NCBI GenBank assembly: GCA_963721385.1
Contig: CAVRJB010000008.1
Span: 1-64,000, forward strand
From: DAOMFB01 sp963721385
Lineage (GTDB): Bacteria > Acidobacteriota > Thermoanaerobaculia > UBA5066
Length of the DNA stretch: 64,000 bases
Reading direction: 5' to 3'
In this document: positions 35,925 to 43,961 of the stretch, piece by piece
Numbering within the stretch: position 1 is the stretch's first letter
How the letters are laid out: each line of letters starts with the position of its first letter
The notes under the pieces: generated by a model
Told to the model about the DNA's origin: nothing
Databases searched by the model: none
What the model saw: the letters and a program-made list of their open reading frames with translations, nothing else
Position numbers and translations under genes: made by a program

Positions 35925-37256
35925 GTGTCAACGGACGACTCCCGATCCTCGGGCGTGAGCCCCGTCACCGCGGCCGTTTTCGGCTGCAAGGTGAGCCGCA
36001 TCGAGGCGCTCGCGCTCTCGGGAGAGCTCGCGAAGGGCGGTCTCCCGCGCGACATGATCGTCGTGCATACCTGTACCGTGACCGACCGCGCCGATCGCGA
36101 CGTGAAGCGCACGATCCGCCGCCTTCGCCGGGAGCGGCCGGACGCCGCGCTCGTCGCCAGCGGCTGCCTCGCGCGGCGCGACCCGGAATCGCTGGCGCGG
36201 ATGCCCGAGGTGGACCTCGTGGCCGGCTTCGCGTCCGGTGCCGAGATCGCCCGCCTTCTTTCGGAGCGCGAGGCCGGGCTGCTGCCGATGAAGATCGCCT
36301 GGCCCCCGCCCTCCGCACCCGTTGCCGGGGTCCGGGCGCTTGCCGTCACCGACCCCGACCGGACCCGCGCCTTCCTGAAGGTCCAGGACGGCTGTGAGCG
36401 ACGCTGCTCGTTCTGCGTCGTCCCGTCGATCCGCGGCCCTGAGCGGAGCGCCGACCCGGGGGCGCTCGAGGACGAAGTCCGGCGCCTTGGCGCGGCGGGC
36501 GTACCGGAGGTGGTCCTGGCGGGCGTTCACCTCGCGAACTACGGAAAGGAACGCGGGACGACGCTCACGGCGCTCCTTCGGCGGTTCGAGGACTCGCCTC
36601 CCGGCTGCCGCGTTCGGCTCTCGTCGCTCGAGCCGATGGAGGCCGGCGAGGAGCTGATCGACCTCGTCGCGTCGTCCCGCCTCGTCGTCCCGCACCTCCA
36701 TCTCCCGCTCCAGTCCGGCTCGGACGCCGTCCTCGCCCGGATGCGGCGCGGGATCACCTCCGCACGTTTCCGCGCGCTCGCGTTCCGCGCCCTCCGCGCC
36801 AACGGGCGGCTCCACCTCGCGACCGACCTGATCGCCGGGTTCCCCGGCGAATCGGACGCAGAGTTCGGCGAGACGAAAAGGCTCGCGGAGGAGATCCCGT
36901 TCGCGAGCCTGCACGTCTTCCCGTTCTCGCCTCGAGGCGGAACCCACGCCGCGGCTCTCCACTCGTCGAGCCCGGTTCCGCGCGCGGCGACGGCGGCGCG
37001 CGCCGCCGCGCTCCGGAGGCACGGGGAACGGCACGCCCGGGAGTTCCGCCGGCGTTCCGACGGGACGACCGCCGACGCCGTCGTCCTCCGGGGCGGAAGG
37101 GTCCTGACCGACCACTACCTCGAGGCCCTCCTCGCTCCTGGCCTCGCTGGCCTCCCGCCGGGGTCGCGCCTTTCCGTCCGACTTTCCGCGCACGGGGAGA
37201 CGGCGGCCCTCACCGCTTCGGCCCCCGGCGAAGCTGGTACTATTTCGCCCCCCTGA
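35925..37256 (+). CDS. mtaB: MiaB/MtaB-like tRNA methylthiotransferase (radical SAM)
   Basis: 443 residues from GTG 35925; GTG 35955 would also fit. The UPF0004 domain carries three cysteines in FGCKVSRIEA, VHTCTVTDRAD and VASGCLARRDP, ligands of one 4Fe-4S cluster. The radical SAM cluster motif is QDGCERRCSFCVVPSIRGPERS (CX3CX2C). Then VVLAGVHLANYG, RVRLSSLEPMEAGEELIDLV, HLHLPLQSGSDAVLARMRRGIT and TDLIAGFPGESDAEF. These fit the MtaB branch, which adds a methylthio group to t6A37 of tRNA, better than MiaB or RimO (GCKV near the start, HLANYG); a TRAM-like tail closes the protein. Next gene is yebC, 44 nt downstream. Confidence 0.9.
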   Translation: MSTDDSRSSGVSPVTAAVFGCKVSRIEALALSGELAKGGLPRDMIVVHTCTVTDRADRDVKRTIRRLRRERPDAALVASGCLARRDPESLARMPEVDLVAGFASGAEIARLLSEREAGLLPMKIAWPPPSAPVAGVRALAVTDPDRTRAFLKVQDGCERRCSFCVVPSIRGPERSADPGALEDEVRRLGAAGVPEVVLAGVHLANYGKERGTTLTALLRRFEDSPPGCRVRLSSLEPMEAGEELIDLVASSRLVVPHLHLPLQSGSDAVLARMRRGITSARFRALAFRALRANGRLHLATDLIAGFPGESDAEFGETKRLAEEIPFASLHVFPFSPRGGTHAAALHSSSPVPRAATAARAAALRRHGERHAREFRRRSDGTTADAVVLRGGRVLTDHYLEALLAPGLAGLPPGSRLSVRLSAHGETAALTASAPGEAGTISPP

Positions 37257-37300
37257 CGACGCCCGCGACCTTTCCGGGCCGACACGATCCGAGGTGAGGC

Positions 37301-38041
37301 ATGTCCGGACACAGCAAGTGGAGCACGATCAAACACAAGAAGGGGGCTGCCGACGCGAAGCGCGGGCGCCTCTTCACGAAGGTGATCAAGGAAATCACGA
37401 TGGCCGCGAGGGTCGGTGGCGGCAGCGTCGACTCGAACCCGCGCCTCCGCTCGGCGGTCCAGGCCGCGAAGAAGGCCTCGATGCCTTCCGACAACATCGA
37501 CAAGGCGATCAAGCGCGGCACGGGTGAGCTGGAGGGCGTCACTTACGAGGAAGTCGTTTACGAAGGGTACGGCCCGGGCGGGGCAGCGCTCCTGATCGAA
37601 GTGATGACCGACAACAAGAACCGGACGACGGCCGAGATCCGTCACCTCCTGACAAAGTACGGCGGCAACATGGGCTCGGCCGGCTCCGTCGCCTTCCAGT
37701 TCCACAAGAAGGGCTACATCGCGATCGAGAAGGGCGCCGCGAAGGAAGACGTCCTCATGGAGCTGGCCCTCGAGGCCGGCGCCGAGGACTTCCTGACCGA
37801 GGACTCCGACGTCTTCGAGATCCTGACCGATACCGCCTCGTTCGAGGCGATCCGTTCGAAGATCGAAGAGAAGGGAATCGCGATCCAGACGGCCGAGATC
37901 CAGTCGGTGCCTCAGAACACGATCGCGGTCGCGGACAAGGGGCCCTCGCTCCTGAAGCTTCTCGAGATGATCGAGGATCACGAGGACGTGCAGAAGGTCT
38001 GGTCGAACGGCGACATCGAGGACAAGTACCTGAACGCGTGA
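37301..38041 (+). CDS. yebC: YebC/PmpR-family protein (TACO1 type)
   Basis: 246 residues. The opening GHSKWSTIKHKKGAADAKRGRLFTKVIKEI is invariant in this family; DNIDKAIKRGTGELEGVTYEEVVYEGYGPGG, LTDNKNRTTAEIRHLLTKYGGNMGSAGSVAFQF and FEVLTD-like stretches follow. Members act as DNA-binding regulators or, in recent work, as translation factors that ease ribosome stalling at prolines. The synteny yebC-ruvC is one of the most widespread in bacteria and holds here (GTGA overlap). A TACTAT hexamer near 37231-37240 could be its -10 element. Confidence 0.97.
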   Translation: MSGHSKWSTIKHKKGAADAKRGRLFTKVIKEITMAARVGGGSVDSNPRLRSAVQAAKKASMPSDNIDKAIKRGTGELEGVTYEEVVYEGYGPGGAALLIEVMTDNKNRTTAEIRHLLTKYGGNMGSAGSVAFQFHKKGYIAIEKGAAKEDVLMELALEAGAEDFLTEDSDVFEILTDTASFEAIRSKIEEKGIAIQTAEIQSVPQNTIAVADKGPSLLKLLEMIEDHEDVQKVWSNGDIEDKYLNA

Positions 38042-38571
38042 GAATCGTCGGCGTCGATCCCGGCAGCCGCGCGACGGGATGGGCGCTCGTGACGTTCGCC
38101 CCCTCGCCCGCCCTCGAGGCCGCAGGCGTCCTCCGGCCGCCGGCCGGGCTGGACTTCGCCGGCCGCCTCCGGTTCCTCCGGGACGGCCTCGCCGCGGTCG
38201 TCCGCGAGCGCCGGCCCGACGTCGCCAGCGTCGAGCGGGTTTTCGCGGGCGTCAACCCGCAGAGCCTCATCACCCTCGGGGAGGCCCGCGGCGTCCTCCT
38301 TCTCGCCCTCGCCGAGGCGGGCGTCCCCGTGGCCGAGGTGACTCCGGCAGAAGTGAAGCGCGCCGTCACGGGGACCGGGGCGGCCGGCAAGGAGCAGGTG
38401 AGGCGGATGGTGACCGCCCTCCTCGGCCGGAGGCTCCCTTTCGACGCCTCCGACGCGGCCGCCGCGGCCCTCGCCCACGGCTTCGTCGAGGCCCCCCGGG
38501 GCGCCGTCCAGAGGGCGTCGAAAGGCCCCGCCGGGGGGCCTCGAAGCTGGAAGCGGAGGCCCTCGGGTTGA
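38038..38571 (+). CDS. ruvC: Crossover junction endodeoxyribonuclease RuvC
   Basis: 177 residues, GTG overlapping the yebC stop. RNase H-fold with catalytic acids Asp7 (IVGVDPGSRATGWAL), Glu in VASVERVFAGVNPQS, and the Asp pair in FDASDAAAAALAHGF. LITLGEARGVLLLALAEAGVPVAEVTPAEVKRAVTGTGAAGKEQVRRMV is typical. RuvC cuts Holliday junctions with RuvAB. ruvA and ruvB are not in this window. A short basic tail (RASKGPAGGPRSWKRRPSG) extends beyond the fold. Confidence 0.96.
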   Translation: MRIVGVDPGSRATGWALVTFAPSPALEAAGVLRPPAGLDFAGRLRFLRDGLAAVVRERRPDVASVERVFAGVNPQSLITLGEARGVLLLALAEAGVPVAEVTPAEVKRAVTGTGAAGKEQVRRMVTALLGRRLPFDASDAAAAALAHGFVEAPRGAVQRASKGPAGGPRSWKRRPSG

Positions 38572-38608
38572 GCGGTCTGGACGCGGCTGTTATCTTCACA
38601 GCGCTCGA

Positions 38609-39496
38609 ATGTCTTTTCAGGGCTCACTGACCGACCTTCCGCTCGCCGACATCGTCCAGCTCGTGGCGGTCTCCGGCAAGACGGGGATGTTCTCGCTGAC
38701 GCGCGCGGCGGAGGCCGGGGCCGTCTACCTCTCGAGCGGGCAGATCGTTCACGCCCGCCTCGGAGAGGTCGAGGGAGAGGATGCGGTCTATTCGTTGGCG
38801 CTCTGGACGAGCGGCAGCTTCCAGTTCTCGCCCGGCGTGGAGGCCCACAAGCAGACGATCACCCGCTCGAACACGAACCTCCTGATGGAGGCGGCGCGGC
38901 GGAGCGACGAGTGGAAGATCCTCTCGCGGAAGATCCCGTCCACCGAGGGGGTGCCGCGCCTTTTCGCCTCCGAACGCCACTCCGGGCCGATCACGCTGAC
39001 GCCGCAGGAGTGGACCGTGATCACCCGCTGCGACGGGCGCGCGACGATCAACGAGATCGCGCGGGTCCTCAAGCGCTCGGCGTTCGAGGTCGCGAAGACC
39101 CTCTTCGGCCTCGTGACGGCCGAGCTCGTCGAGATCGCGAAGCCGATCCCCGCGGCGCCCGGGCGCACGGTCGCGCCGCACCCGGTCCCGGGCGATGCCG
39201 AGATCCCGAGCGTCACGACGCAGACCGGTGTCATTCGCGTTCTGACGCGGGGGGACGAGAAGCGAAGCCTCCAGATTCTCTGCACCAAAGTGAAACAGGA
39301 GGCGGAGGGAGTCCTGGGGGCGCCGGCCGACACGGGAATCGACCGCCTCTACCGGAACGCCCTCGCCGAGCTGGACCGCGGCCGGGGCCTCGACGTCGTG
39401 AGGGACCTGATCCGCGCCCTCGAGGGGCACCTCGTCCGGGTCCGCGGCGGCGAGGCTGGATCGGCCTTCCGCGAGCGGATGTCCCCGCTTCTGTAA
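38609..39496 (+). CDS. DUF4388 (PATAN-like) domain protein
   Basis: 295 residues. Residues 1-115 are DUF4388: FQGSLTDLPLADIVQLVAVSGKTGMFSLTRAAEAGAVYLSSGQIVHARLGEVEGEDAVYSLALWTSGSFQF, a module linked in related bacteria to response regulators and gliding/type IV pilus signalling. Residues 140-190 look like a winged-helix (LTPQEWTVITRCDGRATINEIARVLKRSAFEVAKTLFGLVTAELVEI). The C-terminal third is helical with no known family. TATCTT at 38591-38596 ends 12 nt before the ATG, and no clear ribosome-binding site is present. It may follow ruvC in the same transcript. Confidence 0.8.
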   Translation: MSFQGSLTDLPLADIVQLVAVSGKTGMFSLTRAAEAGAVYLSSGQIVHARLGEVEGEDAVYSLALWTSGSFQFSPGVEAHKQTITRSNTNLLMEAARRSDEWKILSRKIPSTEGVPRLFASERHSGPITLTPQEWTVITRCDGRATINEIARVLKRSAFEVAKTLFGLVTAELVEIAKPIPAAPGRTVAPHPVPGDAEIPSVTTQTGVIRVLTRGDEKRSLQILCTKVKQEAEGVLGAPADTGIDRLYRNALAELDRGRGLDVVRDLIRALEGHLVRVRGGEAGSAFRERMSPLL

Positions 39497-39595
39497 GGGG
39501 ATCGGGGAATCAGGGGCCCAGGGTTTCGCCGCGCTCCTCTCCCGTTCCGGGGCGGCGCGAAATGACCCGATTTGGGGTTCCGGGCCGGAGCGCGG

Positions 39596-39601
39596 TAAAC
39601 T
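39596..39601 (+). promoter_or_regulatory. Putative promoter -10 of the OmpA-family gene
   Basis: TAAACT is preceded, after an 18-nt spacer, by TTGGGG (39572-39577), a fair -35 element. It would give a leader of about 80 nt holding a CCCGGG-ccgtt-CCCGGG hairpin (39649-39665) and AAAAGGAG before ATG 39691. Confidence 0.45.
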
Positions 39602-39690
39602 CCATCGGCTATTCCCGTCCTCTTACGGAAGCGCTTTTTCGACGGTGACCCGGGCCGTTCCCGGGCATCGCCGAGCCAAAAGGAGATTCC

Positions 39691-41085
39691 ATGCGACGGA
39701 TGCGGATCGGACTCCTCCTTGCTGCGACGGTGCTCCTCGCCTTGTCGCCCTCGGTCCTCGCCCAGACGGCGCCCACGTTGACGGGCGACACCGGGTTGAT
39801 CGAGACGGTGAACGCAGAGACCGTCCCGGCGGGGCGCTTCTCGTTCAGCCTCTTCGGCAGCCTCTGGCAGGACACGGCGGCTCCCCCGATCAACTATCCG
39901 GTCCTCTCGGAGAACCCCCTCCGCTACAGCTACGGAAAGCTCGGCCTGTCGGCGGCGTACGGCCTCACGCCGGGCTGGGAGGTCTCGGTCGTCTTCGGCG
40001 CGGTCCGCTACAGCGCCGGAGACCGGGCCTGGACCGGCAACATCAACGGCCGGGACGTTTTCGGCGGCTTCACCGTGAACGAGCAGGACAAGATCCGCCT
40101 CGGCTCGAAGTTCGTCCTCAATCCTCGGGACCCCGTGCGCGTCGCGCTCTTCGGCGGCATCTGGATTCCGATCGGCGGAGGCGTCGGCGACCCCGACTCG
40201 TTCTCGACGGGGCGTGCCGACTACGACTTCGGCCTTTCCTTCAACTACGACTGGGCGAGCGTCGAGATCCAGTACCGGGACAACTCCGATTATGGGACTC
40301 CGAACGCCAACCCGGCGACGGCGACAGTCGGAGCCGCCTTGCCGAGCCAGTGGATCTGGCGTCTCGCCGGAGCCTGGCCGCTGTTGGATGAGCACCTCCG
40401 CCTCATCGGCGAGGTCAACCGCATCTTCTACAGCGGCGGACAGACCGCTCCCGAGTCGTACTCCGAGGTCCTCCTCGGCGGGCGCTTCTTCTTCGGGAAG
40501 GACTCGGGGCTCTCGGCCACCGGCGCGGTCCGGGTCAACGTCGACCGCTGGGCCCGTTACGGCAGCTCGCCGTCAAGCGTCGGCGGCGTCGTCCAACTCG
40601 CGTGGATGCCGCAGCCGCCCGCCCCGGCGAGGCCTGTCGTCATGGTCGCGCCGCGCGAGGCCGAGGCCCCGACAGCCGCCGCGCCGTCCCCGGCGCCCGC
40701 CCCCGCGCCGGCGCCGGCCCCCGGCGAAGCCGCCGTCGCCGAAGCCGCGCCCGCCCCGAGGACGACGACCACGACGACCGATGAGGTCCTCTTCGACGCG
40801 AGCAAGAGCCGCCTGACGAACATCGCGAAGGCAATTCTCGACGGCGTCGCCCTCCGGCTGAAGAACAACCTCTCGGCCACCTGCTCGATCACCGCGACGA
40901 CTGACCCGAAAGAGAAAGGCAACCGGCAGGCCCTCGCGATGGCTCGCGCCGAGGCGGCGAAGGACTACCTCGTCAAGCGGCACGGCATCGATTCCGGGCG
41001 GATCACGGTCTCGGCCATGGGCGACGGCGGCGCCACGGACGCCACGCGCAACCGCCGCGCCGTGGTCACTGTGACCTTCCCCTGA
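39691..41085 (+). CDS. Outer-membrane beta-barrel protein with C-terminal OmpA domain
   Basis: 464 residues, ATG 39691 with AAAAGGAG 6 nt upstream. A signal peptide (MRIGLLLAATVLLALSPSVLAQ) precedes an N-terminal barrel rich in alternating aromatic strands (RFSFSLFGSLWQD, YSYGKLGLSAAYGLTPGWEVSVVFGAVRY, DYDFGLSFNYDWASVEIQYRD, EVLLGGRFFFGKDSGL). A proline-alanine spacer (residues about 320-360) links to the OmpA domain: LFDASKSRLTNIAKAILDGVALRLKNN, ITATTDPKEKGNRQALAMARAEAAKDYLVKRHGIDSGRITVSAMGDG and NRRAVVTVTF. The OmpA domain binds peptidoglycan, so the protein ties the outer membrane to the wall and may form a pore. Confidence 0.9.
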   Translation: MRRMRIGLLLAATVLLALSPSVLAQTAPTLTGDTGLIETVNAETVPAGRFSFSLFGSLWQDTAAPPINYPVLSENPLRYSYGKLGLSAAYGLTPGWEVSVVFGAVRYSAGDRAWTGNINGRDVFGGFTVNEQDKIRLGSKFVLNPRDPVRVALFGGIWIPIGGGVGDPDSFSTGRADYDFGLSFNYDWASVEIQYRDNSDYGTPNANPATATVGAALPSQWIWRLAGAWPLLDEHLRLIGEVNRIFYSGGQTAPESYSEVLLGGRFFFGKDSGLSATGAVRVNVDRWARYGSSPSSVGGVVQLAWMPQPPAPARPVVMVAPREAEAPTAAAPSPAPAPAPAPAPGEAAVAEAAPAPRTTTTTTDEVLFDASKSRLTNIAKAILDGVALRLKNNLSATCSITATTDPKEKGNRQALAMARAEAAKDYLVKRHGIDSGRITVSAMGDGGATDATRNRRAVVTVTFP

Positions 41086-41096
41086 TCCTCCCCGGT

Positions 41097-41150
41097 CCGC
41101 CCCGGCGAACGCCCTCCGTCCGAGTGACGGCGGGCGTCGTGTCGGGGCGG
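41097..41150 (+). terminator. Long nested hairpin between the OmpA-family and AI-2E genes
   Basis: CCGCCCCG (41097-41104) pairs with CGGGGCGG (41143-41150), inside that ACGCCC (41109-41114) with GGGCGT (41132-41137), and innermost CCGTC-cgagt-GACGG (41116-41130). No U-tract follows, but the whole gap is one structured element that ends directly against the TAAACT box of the next gene. It may end the upstream transcript. Confidence 0.5.
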
Positions 41151-41156
41151 TAAACT
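41151..41156 (+). promoter_or_regulatory. Putative -10 element, leaderless start of the AI-2E permease gene
   Basis: TAAACT ends 9 nt before GTG 41166 with no Shine-Dalgarno sequence in between. The same hexamer, also after GCGG, occurs at 39596-39601. The -35 region would fall within the preceding hairpin. Confidence 0.4.
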
Positions 41157-41165
41157 GCCCGCGCA

Positions 41166-42332
41166 GTGGATAGCGGGCTCTTCTCGACCGGGACGTTCTC
41201 CACCGGGGGGGGGCCCGGAACGGGCGTCTTCCGCTCGCGTGCGCTCGTCGTCCTTGCCACGGCGGCCATCGTCGGGCTCCTCTGGGCGGGGAAGGTCCTC
41301 ATCGTCACGTTCTTCTTCGCCCTCTTCATCTCGCTCGCCATCCAGCCGTTCGTCGCCCTCCTCGAGAAGCTCCGCCTGCCGCGGACGGCGGCCGTCCTCG
41401 TCGTCCTCGTCGCGCTCGCCGCGCTCGTCGTCTTCTTCCTCATCAACGCGCTCGAGCAGATCCAGGCGTTCTCCGGGAACCTCCCCGCCTACCAGTCGAA
41501 GATCCGGGACCTGACCTCGAGGCTCCAGGGGCTCTTCGCCCAGATCGAGGAGCGGACGCGGCTCCTCCTGCCCGAGGCCGACCGCTCGATTCGCTCCGTG
41601 AAGGTCGAGCAGGGCACGCTCGAGTCCGTCTCGAAGGTGGCGCTGCAGGTGCGGACGGTCTTCTCGCTGATCCTCTACGCCGCCGCGGTTCCGATGCTCT
41701 CGTTCTTCATGCTGAAGGACCGGGAGAAGTACGCCGGCGCCGTGACGAAGATCCTGCGGCTGAAGGGGGGCCGCGCGGCCGCGGACTTCGCCGAGGGCGT
41801 GGCGCGCGTCCTGTCGGGCTACGTTCTCGGCGAGCTCTTCGTCGTCCTGATCACGGCATGCATCTCGACGGCGGGGCTCCTCGTCCTCCGCGTCCCGTAC
41901 GCCTACGTCCTCGGCCCGCTCGCGGGGCTCTGCGTGCTCGTCCCCTACGTCGGCGTGATCGTCTCCACGGTGCCCGCGCTCTTCGTGGCATTCCTCACCG
42001 GGACGGACGGCGCCCTTCCGCTGAAGGTCCTCATCTTCTACTCGATCGTGCAGTTCCTCGAAGGGAACATCCTGACGCCGTTCATCGTCGGGAGCCGCGT
42101 GAAGCTCCACCCGTTGGCGGTCCTCCTGGCGTTTCTCTTCTGGGGAATCCTCTGGGGCGTGCCCGGCGCGATCCTCGCGGTCCCTCTGACGGCGACGCTC
42201 AAGGTCGTGGCGGAGCGGTTCGACCGCTTCGCGCCGTTCGCCGCGCTTCTCGGCGAGCGGACGCCCGACCCCGAGCCGAAGGAAGACCTCGAGGCGGCCA
42301 TCGCGGGGCCCGCCCCGTCGCCGAAGCGCTGA
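41166..42332 (+). CDS. AI-2E family transporter (PerM/UPF0118)
   Basis: 388 residues. Spans at about 20-60 (LVVLATAAIVGLLWAGKVLIVTFFFALFISLAIQPFVALLEKLRLPRTAAVLVVLVALAALVVFFLINAL), an amphipathic coiled region (IQAFSGNLPAYQSKIRDLTSRLQGLFAQI), then LSFFMLKDREKYAGAV, FAEGVARVLSGYVLGELFVVLITACISTAGLLVLRVPYAYVLGPLAGLCVLVPYVGVI and the family-defining VQFLEGNILTPFIVGSRVKLHPLAVLLAFLFWGILWGVPGAILAVPLTATLKVV. Members include the TqsA AI-2 exporter, sodium/proton antiporters and many uncharacterised permeases, so the substrate is open. Convergent with ftsX, 7 nt away. Confidence 0.92.
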   Translation: MDSGLFSTGTFSTGGGPGTGVFRSRALVVLATAAIVGLLWAGKVLIVTFFFALFISLAIQPFVALLEKLRLPRTAAVLVVLVALAALVVFFLINALEQIQAFSGNLPAYQSKIRDLTSRLQGLFAQIEERTRLLLPEADRSIRSVKVEQGTLESVSKVALQVRTVFSLILYAAAVPMLSFFMLKDREKYAGAVTKILRLKGGRAAADFAEGVARVLSGYVLGELFVVLITACISTAGLLVLRVPYAYVLGPLAGLCVLVPYVGVIVSTVPALFVAFLTGTDGALPLKVLIFYSIVQFLEGNILTPFIVGSRVKLHPLAVLLAFLFWGILWGVPGAILAVPLTATLKVVAERFDRFAPFAALLGERTPDPEPKEDLEAAIAGPAPSPKR

Positions 42333-42339
42333 GGCGCCC

Positions 42340-43242
42340 CTAGGACAGGTTCCGGCGCCGGACGGCGATGCCGCCGCCGAGGAGGCCGGCCGCGAGCCCT
42401 CCCGCCACGAGGAGCGCCGCCGTCGAGGGAGGCAGGAAGCGGAGCCCGAGGAGTCCGGCGACGTTCTCCTGCGCGCGAGAGCTCCACCAGACGAGGGCCC
42501 GGAACGCGAGCGCGAGAAACCCGAGCGCGAGGACTCCGCCGAAGAGCCCCTGCACGAGTCCGCCGAGGAGGAACGGGCCGCGGATCAGGAACTCCGGCGC
42601 GCCCACGAGCCGCAGGATCTCGATCTCGTCGCGGTGGAGGAGGATCGTGAGGCGGACGACGTTTGCGATCGTGAAGGCGGCGCCGAGAACGAGGATCACG
42701 GCGAGCGCCGTCCCGCCCGTCCGGACGACCGCGACCACCCCGCGGAGGCGGCGGATCCACTCGACATCGAACTGGACCTCCTCGGCCGCCGCGTGCGACG
42801 CGAGGTTCTTCAGGAAACCGGGGAGCGCCTCGGACCGGACCGCGTCGGGGAGGAGGTCGAACTCCAGCGACTCGGGGAAGGGATTTGTCGTCATCCCCCC
42901 CGCGGCCGGCGCCAGCGAGCGCCACCAGGACGAGAAGCGTGCCCGCGCTTCCTCCGGGGTGACGTGGCGGACTGCGCCGACGAGGCGCGAGTCGCGAGCA
43001 AGGCGCGCGAGATCCTCCCGGGCCTCGGCGGTCGCGCCGGGCCTCAGGAAGACCGTCACCGACGTCTCGCCCCGCACGGTCTCGACGAGGCCCCGGAGGT
43101 TCTCGGCGACGAGCAGAAAGACGCCGACGAGGAAGATCGAGACGGCGATCGTCAGGACCGACATCGTCGTCATCCGCCGCGCGCGGACGAGGCCCGCGCC
43201 CGCCTCCTCGACGAGCGCGGCGAGGGAGGCCGCGGCGTTCAC
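42340..43242 (-). CDS. ftsX: Cell division ABC transporter permease FtsX
   Basis: 300 residues, GTG overlapping the ftsE stop. Short N-terminal segment, first span (MTTMSVLTIAVSIFLVGVFLLVAENL), periplasmic domain with SVTVFLRPGATAEAREDLARLARD and VTPEEARARFSSWW, then three spans, including VVAVVRTGGTALAVILVLGAAFTIANVVRLTILLHRDEIEILRLVGAPEFLIRGPFLLGGLVQGLFGGVLALGFLAL, the FtsX signature. FtsEX couples cytoplasmic ATP hydrolysis to activation of peptidoglycan hydrolases at the septum. Last gene of gatB-ftsE-ftsX. Confidence 0.95.
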   Translation of the reverse strand: MNAAASLAALVEEAGAGLVRARRMTTMSVLTIAVSIFLVGVFLLVAENLRGLVETVRGETSVTVFLRPGATAEAREDLARLARDSRLVGAVRHVTPEEARARFSSWWRSLAPAAGGMTTNPFPESLEFDLLPDAVRSEALPGFLKNLASHAAAEEVQFDVEWIRRLRGVVAVVRTGGTALAVILVLGAAFTIANVVRLTILLHRDEIEILRLVGAPEFLIRGPFLLGGLVQGLFGGVLALGFLALAFRALVWWSSRAQENVAGLLGLRFLPPSTAALLVAGGLAAGLLGGGIAVRRRNLS

Positions 43243-43961
43243 GTCCGGTCCGCCTCGCCTGTCTCCGGGCGCTTCGCGGCGGCCTGCGGCGGGAGAGCGG
43301 CCTCGACGAGCCCCTCGACGATCCGCCCGCGGTCGAGCGTCAGGCAGCGGCGCGCCGACCGGCGGACCAGGTCCTGGTCGTGCGTCGCGACGACCACCGT
43401 CGTCCCGCGAATGTTGATCTCGGCGATCAGCTTCATGACCTCGCCCGCGAGGCGGTGGTCGAGGTTGCCGGTCGGCTCGTCGGCCACGAGGAGCGTCGGG
43501 TCGTGGACGAGGGCCCGCGCCAGCGCGACGCGCTGCTGCTCGCCTCCCGACAGCTCCTCCGGAAGCGCTCCGAGCCGGTGGTGGAGCTCGACGAGCCGCA
43601 GCACCTGGTAGGCGCGCCGGCGGCGCTCGGCCGCCGGGACGCCGAGAAACTTCTGCACGTACGTGACGTTTTCGAGGACGGTCCGCGTCGGGAGGAGCTT
43701 GTAGTCCTGGAAAACGATCCCGATCGACCGGCGGAGCGCGGGGACCCGCGACCCGGACATGGCCGACACGTTCATGCCGTTGACGATGATCTGGCCGTCG
43801 TTCGGCCGTTCCGCCCTGAAGACGAGGCGGAGAAGCGTCGTTTTCCCCGCGCCAGAGGGCCCGGTCAGGAAAACGAATTCCCCCTTCTTCACCTGGAACG
43901 TCACGTCCTTCAGGACGCGGCGCCCCTGGTACTCCTTGGCGACGCGGTAGAACTCGATCAC
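43239..43961 (-). CDS. ftsE: Cell division ABC transporter ATP-binding protein FtsE
   Basis: 240 residues. Walker A LTGPSGAGKTTLLRLVF, Q-loop IGIVFQDYKLLPTRTVLENV, signature EELSGGEQQRVALARALVHDP, Walker B LLVADEPTGNLDHRL, switch VVATHDQDLV. The opening IEFYRVAKEYQGRRVLKDVTFQVKKGEFVFLTGPSGAG is characteristic of FtsE. It works with FtsX at the divisome. The ATG overlaps the gatB stop and its own stop overlaps the ftsX start. About 20 residues after the domain are not conserved. Confidence 0.96.
   Translation of the reverse strand: MIEFYRVAKEYQGRRVLKDVTFQVKKGEFVFLTGPSGAGKTTLLRLVFRAERPNDGQIIVNGMNVSAMSGSRVPALRRSIGIVFQDYKLLPTRTVLENVTYVQKFLGVPAAERRRRAYQVLRLVELHHRLGALPEELSGGEQQRVALARALVHDPTLLVADEPTGNLDHRLAGEVMKLIAEINIRGTTVVVATHDQDLVRRSARRCLTLDRGRIVEGLVEAALPPQAAAKRPETGEADRT

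Noticed and set aside
40690..40735. Ala-Pro repeat in the OmpA-like gene as a phase-variable tract
   Set aside because: The repeat is imperfect and encoded by mixed codons, so slippage is unlikely; it is an ordinary periplasmic spacer.
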